Source: Hypsibius dujardini
Lineage: Eukaryota; Tardigrada; Eutardigrada; Parachela; Hypsibiidae
Assembly (NCBI GenBank): GCA_001579985.1
Contig: LRSR01004200.1
Location: forward strand, 1 to 23,236
Reading direction: 5' to 3'
DNA: 23,236 nt
Shown here: piece after piece, positions 1-9,348 of the stretch
How the letters are laid out: each line of letters starts with the position of its first letter
How positions within the stretch are numbered: position 1 is the first letter of the stretch
Made by a program: the position numbers and the translations under genes
Notes under the pieces: model-generated
What the model saw: the letters and a program-made list of their open reading frames with translations, nothing else
What the model was told of the DNA's origin: nothing
Database searches by the model: none

Positions 1-184
1 GTTAACGTTCATAAACGAAAAACTTTCATCGGCAATCTTCTCCACTCCTATCGCGAATAAGGAAAGTAATTATTAGGTTGATTGTTTGATAATTTTGACA
101 GACTGGTCGTTCGAGATTTGCGAAATCTTGTCATTGTCGTATACCGCTGTTATTTTATCCGTTGAGGCTGGTGTACAAAAACTC
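1..184. repeat. Left arm of long inverted repeat A (partner 576-759)
   Basis: This arm is the near-perfect reverse complement of 576-759. Both ends carry GTTAAC followed by GTTCATAAACGAAAAAC or its complement, and the inner ends meet at GGCTGGTGTAC versus GGTACACCAGC. The match runs about 184 bases with scattered substitutions and a few small gaps. The arm begins at base 1, so it may continue outside the window. The two arms enclose about 390 bases with no recognisable gene. This is the structure of a foldback or MITE-like non-autonomous DNA transposon. The superfamily cannot be told, because the outer end and any target-site duplication on the left are not visible. Confidence 0.85.
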
Positions 185-189
185 ATATT

Positions 190-330
190 TCTCTAATCAC
201 GGTTTGATAATACGTATCTATAAAAAAAAGTTGGGCCCAATCTCAGACTCACACAGGTAAATATTCCCTTGTGAGATTACGCCTAACTTTTTTTCATAGA
301 TCGATCTATTTAACTATGATTTAAAAAGAT
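190..330. repeat. Imperfect palindrome inside repeat A
   Basis: The left half carries GGTTTGATAATACGTATC then a long A run and GTTGGGC. The right half carries the inverted counterpart, GCCTAAC, a T run and CATAGATCGATC, ending in ATGATTTA. The centre holds AGGTAAATATTCCCTTG. The matching is clearly imperfect. The same module occurs again at about 880-960, so this is a repeated unit and not a chance hairpin. Confidence 0.6.
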
Positions 331-415
331 ATGACTGGTCTCCTTCGGTTCTCTGTTCGAGATGGAAAAAATCAGGGAAGATTCTTATTGCGGCAGCCGC
401 TTTAAAGCTTTCATC
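235..415. repeat. Left copy of inverted repeat B (partner 797-960)
   Basis: The reverse complement of about 321-415 matches about 797-880 over some 85 bases, sharing CTGCCG, AGAATCTTCCC or its variant, TTTTTTCCATCT and CGGTTC. The module GTTGGGCCC through ACACAGGTAAATATTCCCTTGT at about 230-275 recurs in direct orientation at about 917-960, because this copy contains its own palindrome. No open reading frame is supported here. Confidence 0.65.
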
Positions 416-575
416 ATAGCATTGCTTAATTGAATTGCGAAAACTATGTCGTTCGTTTACCCATTTAACGGTTCAGGCAAAAAAACTCGACGCGTAAATC
501 ATTCGACAAACGAGTCGGAGCCGCAGAAATTATAATCGGCATATTCAAATCCGTTCAAATAACAGTTAAAGCAGA

Positions 576-759
576 GAGTTTTGGTACACCAGCAGCAACG
601 AATAAAATGACAGTAGTATACGACAACGACAAGATTTCGCAAATCTCGAACGACCAGTCTGTCAAAATCATCAAACAATCAACCGAATAGTTACTTTCCT
701 TATTCGCGATAGGAGTGGAGAAGATTGCCAATGAAAGTTTTTCGTTTATGAACGTTAAC
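576..759. repeat. Right arm of long inverted repeat A (partner 1-184)
   Basis: This is the reverse complement of 1-184, ending in GAACGTTAAC at 750-759. Beyond 759 the sequence (TGTATTGTATTTGG) has no visible partner, so 759 is the probable element edge. This arm lies inside the span of a second inverted repeat (235-415 with 797-960), so the two arm pairs interleave rather than nest. Confidence 0.85.
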
Positions 760-796
760 TGTATTGTATTTGGTCAATCAATCAACGTTATTGCAA

Positions 797-960
797 AAGC
801 ATTAAAGTGACTGCCGTAATAGGAATCTTCCCCAATTTTTTCCATCTTGAACGGAACCGAGGGGGACTTGTCATATTTTCTAAAATCATGGTTTGATAGT
901 ACGTATCCATAAAAAAAGTTGGGCCCGATTTCAAAGTAACACAGGTAAATATTCCCTTGT
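797..960. repeat. Right copy of inverted repeat B (partner 235-415)
   Basis: This copy contains CTGCCGTAATAGGAATC, then TTTTTTCCATCTTGAACGG, the AGTACGTATCC module and GTTGGGCCC, ending in ACACAGGTAAATATTCCC. Each block has a diverged inverted or direct counterpart in 190-415. It lies outside arm A', giving the order A, B, A', B'. Confidence 0.65.
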
Positions 961-3245
961 CAGTCGCCCTTAATTAGGAATGCTACTGAGTTGTGCTATG
1001 GTTTAATAGTTGAATTTCAGAGTGGTTTAAGACACGGACTACCCTATGCGATTTCGGAGTCCTAGAAATAGGCTCACCTAGGCAGATTGATCGTATTTAG
1101 ATTAACGTACACAAGTCTAAACCGTCTGCCTAGCCTATTGTTAAGCACCGTTAATCGGATCGTAATGAACTCTTATGTGCTATATTAAACAGATTTGACC
1201 TTGAAAAGACGGCTAGTGTGTGGGACGTCCGATTTTGAACATCAACAGTCTTCCAATATCGCAAAATCATTCCTATAAACTGTTGTATCCAAAATCCGCG
1301 TAAAATTTTTTTGTTTACAAATGGTAAACTAGTTCGTACGCATGCAAAAGCATTCTATTTTGTTTTTGACGGCAAGATCATGTGGCAAAAATTTCCTAAA
1401 AGGAATGTGTAGTTATACGAAAATGGCGGCACGGATGCAACAAGGAATCACATTTTAACTGAAAACTTCTTAATTTTAGGTTTTTTAACTTTTTAAGTTT
1501 TGCAATGATAACGGGGAAATAAAACGCAGGGTGCATATTTTATTTTGGTGGCTTTGCGTGTTCATAAGACGTTTTGCAATAAGAGTCTCCAATATATATT
1601 GAGGTTTAGGACAACGGCTAACGCGATTGATTTAGCCAAAAAATAGTTTTTAAGGAGAATTGAATGCTATAATTGAAACAATTTTTGAAAACAAGACTGA
1701 GATGGAATGCTCGTGTGCGAGCACTGTTTGAAGCTACAACAGAAATGAAATCCGGAATAGGAAAATAAAGTAAAGTGATAGTTCTAGTTGTGGATAGAAT
1801 GAAAAGGTCAATTTAATATTTATTTCCAAAAATTATAAATTCTCAACAATATTCTTTTTAAAGATCCGCGAACATGCGTTATGTAAATCTACCCGCGGTT
1901 TGCAAAACCGAGCCAGCCACTGAAGTATTCTACGGGGTAAAGGCGTTTAACTAAACCGTTTTAAAAATCGTAATCTAACCAAGCCGGCAGGCTAGCAGGT
2001 GGCACATAAGTCGTATCTGCGTAGTCAACCCAGGAAAATGGCCGAAGTGGCACCTCTACTGGACTGATTGCTCACTTCTGGATTGCGATCTTCCCTACCT
2101 TTTTGGACCCAAATTTGAACCGGGAGGCTTATGACGAGCTAAAATGGATCAGAGAATTTTTTGAATGTTTTCAAGCTATCTACCATGGAATGGCAGGACT
2201 GCAGCGCCGGGAAATCAACGTTGAAAAAAACCGGCCGGGTTAAATTAAGATTTCTAAAACGACCTGGTTGAACGCCTTTACTTCATACTGTAAAAAACAT
2301 GTGACAGAAGCAAAACGCTACGGACAACCGATAACCGAAAAGTAGCTACTGGTGGCGAAGAAACAACATGAAACCATGTCGACAACAAAAGTTATCTCAC
2401 GATAATACCCCAGCGCGAATTTGAGTTTTCAGATTGCGGGCTGCAAGCCCGCGCACAACGAAGTTAAAACGGCCGCACACCTTATTGCAAACTTCAAAAT
2501 GCAAACATTTTTACGGGCTGAGCGATATTCGTCTTTAATATCAACAAATTTATTGCCTGTTAGTAAGCTCATGCTTTTACGAGCTGGTAAAACGGATGAA
2601 AAATTTGCTGACTACTTATATTGTGTTCGTAAAATTCAAGCAATAATCATTGCCTTTTCAATCAGGCAGGATGTTTGTTAACTCAGCGAGCCACAGTTTA
2701 ATTCACTATATGCTTAATTTCGCCATCTCAAAAAGGGGGTCGAATCAGATTTATTTTAGCTGTACTCTGATGTATCATATTCTAACAATTTATGTTTTCC
2801 AACGATGTGATCATATCGGTCAAGCAAAAGTGCGGTAAGCCCACACACACATATTATATGTGAGTGTATACCATATAGCATGAATAAAGTGACTCAAAAC
2901 ATAAATAGTGCTTTGCATTATTTTTATAGGTTAATGTCGTTCCAGTTTTAAATGTGATAATTCCGCCCAAAAAGTATGATGTATCATTGTAGTTTGTTAT
3001 TCACTTATGAAGTTTTTAATAAGTCTAAGTAGACACCTTTGCAGAGGTATTTGATTCACAAAAACAGATTAACGCTTCGGTATGAGCCCTGAGAGTTTAC
3101 AAACAGATTCCATTCTAAATCTCTCTTTAGTCTCCTATGATTAAAGTATTGGCCTTGCAATTGTTAACTTCAGATGAATGAAATGCATCCCCTTCTCAGG
3201 AAACATACTTCCAAGACGTGATTGCAAAAAGATAACCCATATGTT
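961..3245. other. Intergenic stretch without an assignable gene
   Basis: Short reading frames here (for example 2421-2681) show no family signature and no splice-site context that I trust. A hairpin lies at 1070-1136 and a small AT-rich hairpin near 2842-2872. The stretch 1980-2450 is less AT-rich and could be decayed mobile-element DNA, but no motif could be read in any frame. The N-terminal part of the retrotransposon that starts near 3246 would be expected here and was not recognised. Confidence 0.5.
1070..1136. repeat. 67-base imperfect hairpin
   Basis: The outer stem pairs AGGCTCACCTAGGCAGATTG with CCGTCTGCCTAGCCT. An inner stem pairs TTTAGATTA with the GTCTAAAC side, leaving a loop around ACGTACACAA. 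It resembles the tip of a small palindromic element. No flanking duplication was found. Confidence 0.55.
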
Positions 3246-3350
3246 ACAGTGTCAGCGGCATATTCTGTTTTTGTTTTACGACGGCTAGTCATTTACGCAA
3301 AACTGAAACGGAGGTTAAAAACACAGCAGATAGCCGTTAAAAGTCCACGG

Positions 3351-3359
3351 GTGCATATC
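3351..3359. repeat. Target-site duplication, left copy
   Basis: GTGCATATC lies immediately before the inverted terminus and is repeated exactly at 4267-4275. Removing the 907-base element plus one copy rejoins reverse-transcriptase-like reading on both sides, which supports a genuine insertion. Confidence 0.85.
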
Positions 3360-3369
3360 AGAGCTGTGC

Positions 3370-3530
3370 CGCTAATTTAGCGGAGGACTTTAGCGGCCGC
3401 TAAACCCGCTAAACCGCTAAGCTTAGCGGGATTAGCGTTAGCGGTTAAGTTCGTCAGCGTAGCGGTAATTCCCATTAGCGGACGTAGCGGCAATGAAATT
3501 AGCGGTGCGGATTTAGCGGTCTTGTTGCGT
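3370..3530. repeat. Left subterminal TTAGCGG repeat cluster
   Basis: Roughly a dozen copies of TAGCGG or its complement CCGCTAA occur here in both orientations, including GCCGCTAAACCCGCTAAACC and TTAGCGGGATTAGCGTTAGC. In hAT elements such short subterminal repeats bind transposase; that role here is inference. Confidence 0.8.
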
Positions 3531-3555
3531 TAGGAAGAAATAATTCAAATAACAG

Positions 3556-3791
3556 TATGAGGGAAAGTCTGTATTTCGGCTCGCCCTCCACTTGGTCGAT
3601 AAATCGGCTCACTCAAGGGTTTTCTCTTTAATGGCAACTGCTTGATTGTTTGATTTGCTGTACTATGTCTTAGTATACTATGGCACTTTTGGAAACCAAA
3701 CAATCAAGCAGCTGCCACCAAGAGAAACCCATGAGTGAGCAGATTTATCGACCAAGTGGAGGGCGAGCCGAAATATAGACTTTGCCTCATA
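3556..3791. mobile_element. 236-base palindromic (foldback) MITE nested inside the TIR element
   Basis: Arms 3556-3652 and 3696-3791 are near-perfect inverted repeats. They start TATGAGGGAAAGTCTG and end CAGACTTTGCCTCATA-like, with CGGCTCGCCCTCCACTTGG shared as complement and CTTGATTGTTTG against CAAACAATCAAG at the inner end. The loop is about 43 bases. There is no coding content. The flanks give no clear target duplication. Because it lies wholly inside 3360-4266, it was probably inserted into that element and carried along, or arrived later in place. Confidence 0.85.
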
Positions 3792-4137
3792 CGCGTCACA
3801 TGTGAGACTGCTCAGCTTCGCAATAGCTCACGTGACACGTCCAACTGGAAAAAGTGCTTCTTGTAAATGTAAAAATAGCTAGACTTTTCAAAGCACTATC
3901 TCGGGTGTTTAACGTTGGCGCGCGCATCGGTATTCACAGAGAGCCTGCTCAATGTTATGAGATTATTTCTTTCACCAATCTCTAGAGCTGCCAAAGCGTC
4001 AAGCTAGAGCTTGGACCAAAGCTTCAGGCTTCTAATGACCGTGACTTTGAAAATCTGCTTTTCAAGAACGTCAATAGCGATCTGCTAGATTACCAGTGCC
4101 GCGTTAAGCGAAAGGCATCTGAAATGGATTTATAGAC

Positions 4138-4266
4138 TAATAAAATTAGCGGGTTTAGCGGGTTTAGCGGTGCGGATTTTTCGACGATTAGCGTTAGCGT
4201 AGCGGTCAACATGATTAGCGTAGCGTTAGCGTAGCGGGAGTCTGAAACCTTTAGCGGCACAGCTCT
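4138..4266. repeat. Right subterminal TTAGCGG repeat cluster and terminus
   Basis: This cluster contains AAATTAGCGGGTTTAGCGGG, GCGGTGCGGATTT (also at 3503-3516), GATTAGCGTTAGCGTAGCGG and further copies before the inverted terminus. It mirrors the left cluster in motif but not base for base. Confidence 0.8.
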
Positions 4267-4275
4267 GTGCATATC
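4267..4275. repeat. Target-site duplication, right copy
   Basis: GTGCATATC is identical to 3351-3359. RT-like coding resumes directly after it, with an FHMKG-like stretch then IEEAAVRATRALI. Confidence 0.85.
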
Positions 4276-5824
4276 CTTTCACATGAAAGGGTTGCCGATT
4301 GAGGAAGCGGCTGTTCGTGCTACGCGGGCATTAATATCAGCCGTCGGAGAGACACGCGTTTTGTTGAAGATGGGTTTCAATAACGCTTTTGAAACCATCC
4401 GAAGGGACAAAGTGCTGCACTCCGGTTACACGTGTCGCACCTTTACCCCCTGGTGTGGCAAATGTGGCTGTTCCATTCCAAGCAGTTCTTTGCCGAAGTC
4501 TGGCTTTCCTCGTAGTGTGGTGTTCAGCAGGGCGACTCAATCGGCTGTTGTTTGCGCGGTGGCTCGAGATTTTTTTAAATCCATGCTTTTGCCTCTCAAT
4601 AGCTGATACCTAAACGACGCCACGGTGAGTAGAACGGTGGCGATGGTGATGTAGGACCTACTCTGCGCGCAATGCATGAAGGCGGAGGCCGGACAAGAGC
4701 TCAGCAAGAAATAATGTGAAGTTTTTCTCTACGGCGGCGGCAGATAATCTAGAGCGGCAACGGCTTTGCTGCATCATATTGAACCAGCTTTTCAGTTTCC
4801 ATCATCGGAGGAGCTCAAGCTGTTAGTGCACCACTCCATGCAGCGCGCTTTGGAGTTGCCATCGAGAAGAGAACGAAGGCCATCAGTCTATTCACTGGCC
4901 GTTTACTGTTGTTGCCTGCTCACTTATCCCTCTTTCCTCTGAAGAACTGCATGGCGGTCCCGAAAGTGCTCTACACACTCCGTACCTCTTGGTTGGGATG
5001 AAATCGGACAAGCTGGCGAAACTGGACATGGTTATCCGTATATGCTTGCCGACCATTACAAACACCAACATTGACCGACGAAGTGTGACAACGAGCGACT
5101 CTTCTCGTCAACAGAGGAAGTTTGGGCATTCGGTAGACGGTTGAACTATCTCACTTGGCGCATCTCGCCTCAGCTTAATTATCCATCACTTGATGCAGCA
5201 GATCTTTCCTGGCGTGGACCTGGACGACGCGACAGCAAAACCAGCACGCCGATGGGAAGCAGTGACTGGCATACCCATTCCGGTCGAATCGAAGACGCAG
5301 AAATGGTGGGACACTTCACTGAGTACGCAGTGCAGATAATTCTGACAACCGCCACCGACATAGACAAAGCGCTATAATAAGCGGTGGAGACCAAAGATTC
5401 TGGAGCATGGTCGAACAACTTGCTTATTTCCGGTCTAGGCAAGTTACTGGGCGACATTGCGCTGCTAGAAACAGTTGCATTGTGGCTCGGGGTGTTATTT
5501 GTCCTCTTCACAAGTGCAAATGCAGCAAGCAAGTCGATGAGGATGTTTACAAAGAACTCTCCTGCAGGTTCAGTTTGGGTCGCCATAGCCGGCACTCTTC
5601 GTTGAATGAAGTGTTGAAAAGCAAGGCCTTAGTGTGAGACGTCACTGTTTTGGACATCATGGCACCCTCCCACATTGGAGGCTCGATTGCATCCTCAGGC
5701 AAAGTTGCCAATGAGGTTGAGATGAGCAAGCATCAAACATACCCAGACTTAGAAGGGCGATTCATTTTTTTTTCAGTAACCTTGGAGACGTTTGGGGGAA
5801 GGAAGCGAAAGACCTGATTGTGAA

Positions 5825-6010
5825 AATCGCTGTTTACTGTTTATCTGTTTTGCTGTTTTCTTCTCTGTTTATATATCTATGATCTGTCTACCTGTCTATC
5901 TGTCCTTTCGTTTGTTTGTGTCGGTCGGTCTGTCTTTTTTCAGACAACAAACAAACAAACAAATGGACATATACATTAGGCAGACACTTAGACAGTGAGA
6001 CAAACAAGTA
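5825..6010. repeat. Decayed TCTG/TGTT tetranucleotide repeat with palindromic centre
   Basis: The left side is rich in CTGTTTATCTGTTTTGCTG and TCTGTCTACCTGTCTATCTG. The centre turns over at TCTGTCTTTTTTCAGACA, and the right side is the complementary type (ACAAACAAACAAAC, GGCAGACACTTAGACAG). The tract can therefore fold back on itself. The reading frame across it (5792-5998) encodes only biased hydrophobic sequence and is not a gene. Confidence 0.75.
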
Positions 6011-7832
6011 GACTATAAAATGAATGGTAGACGAATATGTGAAACTGCAAAATGTACTATCATACTTGACAATATTTTAGCCAGATGTGCGATTATACAG
6101 AAGCGTAAGCATGCGAAGTTGGGACAGTTCAAGTTTTGTTAATTTAAATCAACAGCTATCAATCCACAAACCATCCATGGTGTCCAATAAACAAAGGGGC
6201 TCGTTCGATTTCAAAAAACACCTCTAAATTTCTCTTCTCTTGCGAATGTCAAAAAGGAGTTAGATTTGAAATTACGGTAGTAATTTTTTCTCCATTCGAA
6301 ACAGGCAATGGTTTATTAAGACGGATATGTCTCCATTTGACTTGAAACTCCGCCCAAACATGCAACCCTATTTCGTAATACCCGGATATTTTATTATTCT
6401 GCAAAAGATTCAGCTGGTGCGCACTTGAGATGGAAAGCCACAGCAGACAGGCGGTCCATCTTGAATGCACCGAAACAAAATTTCAATTAGTTTGCAACAG
6501 ATAGCAGCCTCTGTCTACTTAGCTAGCTCTAAACGAATCAAAACATTGCCTGAACGAAAATCTGGTGAAAAAAGGGATCATTTATGTAAAAAAGATTCAA
6601 AAGAAATGAATTGCCAGACGGCCTTTTTTCAAAGCATATTTTTTAGGGCCCTACAAATTTTCGCCGTTTGGATTACTCAGAATAGTTGAATTTCGCAAGA
6701 AAAGCCTTTTGGTGAGAGATCCGTATAAAGACATTCAATTTACAAGTGTTCGAATAGTTAATGTTTAGCGGAACACTAAAAAAATAATCTTGAAGGTTGA
6801 GAAATTCGGGCTAACAAATACTAGAATCTGATGCCATAGTTATTGAAAAAAGCTAAAAAAGTCTTCTTTGGCTGTTCATTCATTTGCATTTGACAGAATC
6901 GGATTCTGGACTTCCCAATGAACACGTTATTGAAATCGGATTGAAAAATACATTTTTTTAGTGTACTGCTGTTTGGTTAAAGTTCACCCTCCGGTATAGG
7001 AATGGGCCTTTTGCGGAACAGCGCTTGACCACTATTCATTTCAACCAATTTTTAAATTTAAGACGTTTTTCATATGACTCACATAACTCTTTGTGCTTAA
7101 AACAAAGTAAAGATATCTCGAGATCTTGAACGAGGGCAAGGGGTCCAGTTGACGATGTACAATCATGCTCTTCATTTTCTTCAAACTGGGACAGGAGGCG
7201 GAATTAACAGGTGACATATGAGACGAAATATGATGCCATTGAAAAATGCGACTTAAAAACCACTGTTATCCTTTTGCATGATTTAGACTCTCAATGAACA
7301 TGCCAATGGATGAAAAGAAACACTAGACGGGAATGGGTACGAAATCTATACCTAAGCGTTTCTGGTCCAGTATTTAGAATGAATGGTTTCATTTCTACTG
7401 GTATGACAGTCATGAGCCAGGCGCTCCCGCCAGAAATCAGAACTCAGATCCTTGTAGAGACACTTGATCTTACCCACGGTCTCCGGTTTGGTGTTGTAAG
7501 TCTGTCAATAGGTCTAAAAAATTAAAAACTAAGACGGGATTGAAGTCAATTTGAATTAGGAATTAGAAATTAGGAATTGACTTCAATCGCGGCAGCCCAA
7601 TAATCCAAAATCAAGCAAGTTATTTGTCAATCAATGGCGTTACATATCTAAAAGGGTTGACTGCTTCTCAGTCACTCGTCCTCTTCCACCTTCAAATCAA
7701 GTATATCAATCCGTGGTTGATTGAATCAGAACAGCTAAAATAATAAAGGTCGTAGCAGCTTCCTTAGACACTGTAGATTCTATGTGATTCAATGTGCATT
7801 TATGGTTTGGAATTACTTCAGTACTTCCAAAC
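6011..7832. other. Intergenic stretch, no gene recognised
   Basis: AT-rich sequence with only short reading frames. One on the minus strand (6249-6470) begins with a signal-peptide-like stretch but has no family resemblance I can name and no consensus donor I would defend. A perfect 14-base stem hairpin lies at 7538-7588. Confidence 0.5.
7538..7588. repeat. Hairpin with perfect 14-base stem
   Basis: GATTGAAGTCAATT at 7538-7551 pairs exactly with AATTGACTTCAATC at 7575-7588. The 23-base loop is made of AATTAGG-type repeats. It could be a tiny palindromic element; there is nothing to suggest a terminator role, since no gene precedes it. Confidence 0.7.
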
Positions 7833-8048
7833 ATTTTGCAAATCTGGGTAGTTCTAGACTTTCCTGTCGATCACTTTTCCTCGATAGGGCGTCATGACCG
7901 TGTTGACGCCATACATCGCAAAGAACCCGCGCCGCGCCTACGAGCAATCCAAACAGACCGAATCATGCTTCTTCGTGCCATTTTCAGTCTCAGTGAAAGC
8001 CCAGCGTCGCCCAGATTCGTTCCCAATCTTGAATCACAAAAACGTATT
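7833..8048 (-). pseudogene. Possible transposase remnant (MULE-like DxS...RG...GKVID pattern)
   Basis: On the minus strand one frame reads DSVCLDCS, a stop, ARRGFFAMYGVNTV, then YRGKVIDRKV and a second stop. The local GC is higher than in its surroundings. The arrangement of a Cys/Asp-Ser block, an RG-aromatic block, a small-residue turn and GKVID resembles the first catalytic Asp region of animal Mutator-like or related RNase H-fold transposases. That family match is from memory of the pattern and is weak. Two stops within about 40 codons and no flanking domains show it is a decayed fragment. It could instead be a scrap of another ordinary gene. Confidence 0.3.
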
Positions 8049-8499
8049 TAATAACAGTGGGTTTTGACCGATTGATCAGTATACAATTACCTAATCTGGT
8101 AGCAACACTAATTTTTTTTGTTGATTGATGAGGGGCATGTCATATAGAGGATATTTGACATATGGAACATGCCTGAGCAGTTATGACATTGTCTGCTTGA
8201 ATTCGTCGATAAGCAGTTGCATTTTTGTAAAATAAAAAGCTTCATTCAAAATAATTTAAAAAGGACTTTGGGGAATGAATAAAAATTTGAGCAAAATCGG
8301 TTGACAACTGACCACAGGCGAGTTGGTAATGTGTAACGCACTTTGAAGTATGGAAAAATTGGCTCACTGACAAAATGCAGAGCGATAAGCATGCTCTCCG
8401 GAAAGCTGCTTTCTACAATTTTTTTGGCAGTCAAACTCCTCTTGTTACACTGAAACGATTAAAACACTTTCGGAGTTTTCGCACCTTCAATTCATACTG

Positions 8500-9330
8500 T
8501 GTGAAGATACTTTCCAGAGTTCGGAAGAGGAAGAAAGACGCTGAGAGATATCTTCAAGACGTCCTGCAACGCCTGTGACCCCTTAGAGTACCGGAGCCGT
8601 TGATCGCTACATCAGCAAGAATCCCCGTACTACCAAGGAGGAGATTCAGGTTGAAATCGGCATCGACTTTGCTGCTCTGGATATTATTCTGCACCAAATT
8701 GAGTATCAGAAAGCTTTGTGCAAAACGGGTTTCTCATACAGATATGTTCCCTTTTTACGTTCAAAAATGTCTGCAAAAGATGGTTCAAAAGCTGTGGAAG
8801 AAACGCCCGAATTTAGGAACCCGAGAAATCTACGTGTTGTAGGTTGGTAAAGCGCGCCATTGTCCCAAACTTTTTTGCTTTTGTGTGAATTTGACTATTG
8901 CCAGCATTATGTATTTGAAAAATATTATTAAATAGGCCGAAGACGATCTAGCTTTGCAGGGGGTGTGCTTTATGTGCGCGACTGTTTTTCGGCTCTGCAT
9001 TTGATTGATTGCTCGATTGTATACTTTCCGTTTGCAGGACAACGTGTCGTGCCACACGTTTGCACTGGTCAAGACCTTTCTCAGCAAGCATAAACTGGCT
9101 ATTTTTTTGCATCTACCGTATAGTCTAGATTTGGCACCTTCAGAGGGAATTTTTTTTCCGAAGCTGAAAGAGGTGTTCAAAGAACAAAAGGTTTTGAATC
9201 AAAGTTTGCTCAATGGCGCGGTTTCACGTGGCCTACAAGACCTCTTCAAGAACGTCTTTCTGTTTGTGTTCCAGCAGTGGCTGGTCCGATCGTAGAAGTG
9301 CATCCATTGTGACGGTGAATTAATTGAGAA
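8500..9330 (+). pseudogene. Tc1/mariner-type transposase relic
   Basis: Three pieces in different frames keep family order. First is FGRGRKTLRD (about 8519), like the Gly-Arg-rich hook between the two helix-turn-helix domains. Next is VDRYISKNPRTTKEEIQ (from 8599), like the second helix-turn-helix. Last is the catalytic C-terminal piece, LQDNVSCHTFALVKTFL through YSLDLAPSE and FFPKLKE (about 9030-9175). The second catalytic Asp is at 9038-9040 and the third acidic residue is Glu at 9143-9145. Thirty-four residues lie between them, so the signature is DD34E-like with a mariner-type APS(D/E) context. The end (WLVRS, stop, KCI, then DGE) matches the usual W..R..KCI...G ending. The stretch around the first Asp is unreadable, and stops and frameshifts make it dead. 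Terminal repeats were not found. Confidence 0.75.
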
Positions 9331-9348
9331 ATTTCAGTGAAATACCGA

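Larger units (their letters stand above)
3360..4266. mobile_element. 907-base non-autonomous DNA transposon with terminal inverted repeats, inserted in the RT relic
   Basis: The left end AGAGCTGTGCCGCTAA and the right end TTAGCGGCACAGCTCT are inverted repeats, and both ends are bounded by GTGCATATC. An edge base is ambiguous: the terminus could be read as CAGAGCTG with a duplication of 8. An 8-base duplication with CAGAG-type ends would suit hAT. A 9-base duplication would suit a Mutator-like element. Behind each terminus lie many copies of TTAGCGG, TAGCGTTAGCG and GGTTTAGCGG (3370-3530 and 4138-4258), arranged as subterminal repeats. No transposase is encoded; the middle carries a separate palindrome (3556-3791) and about 340 bases of plain sequence. 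Edges are firm to one base; the superfamily is unsettled. Confidence 0.85.
3246..5830 (+). pseudogene. Dead non-LTR retrotransposon: reverse transcriptase plus restriction-like endonuclease, interrupted by a TIR element
   Basis: Read through several frames, this stretch gives the conserved order of an RT of the kind paired with a CxC...H and PD-(D/E)xK-like C-terminus. Before the insertion at 3360 comes VLRRLVIYAKL (3273-3305). After it come EEAAVRATRALI, VLLKMGFNNAF and RRDKVL (about 4300-4425). A frameshift leads to LYPLVWQ and then GVQQGDS (4519-4539). The catalytic box reads YLNDA at 4607-4621, where YLDDA is expected, so a catalytic Asp is lost. Further on come KNCMAVPKVLYTLR (about 4945-4985), SGAWSNNLLISGLGKLL (about 5400-5450), ICPLHKCKC, a LSCRFSLGR-type His/Arg block, then DVTVLD (5638) and VTLETFGG. 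The usual RPDG-containing part of the nuclease is missing between KSKAL and DVTV. In-frame stops and shifts are many, so it is inactive. RT type is well supported; the exact clade (R2-like, NeSL-like or other) is not. Confidence 0.85.

Noticed and set aside
4283-5637. Several plus- and minus-strand frames of 60-140 codons read as separate small genes
   Set aside because: The plus-strand pieces join in order as one frameshifted reverse transcriptase and endonuclease relic. The minus-strand ones (4337-4540, 5179-5595) are its shadows.
4601-5640. TGA read as Trp (alternative genetic code)
   Set aside because: Two expected Trp positions are TGA in the RT relic, but the same relic has other stops, frameshifts and a mutated catalytic Asp. 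The intact CASD1-like gene uses TGG for Trp and TAA to stop.
6249-6470. Minus-strand frame with a signal-peptide-like start
   Set aside because: A single hydrophobic start with no family resemblance, no partner exons and no sign of conservation is not enough to call a gene.
8830-9180. 116-codon minus-strand frame
   Set aside because: It is the complement of the mariner-type catalytic segment, whose plus-strand reading has clear family motifs.
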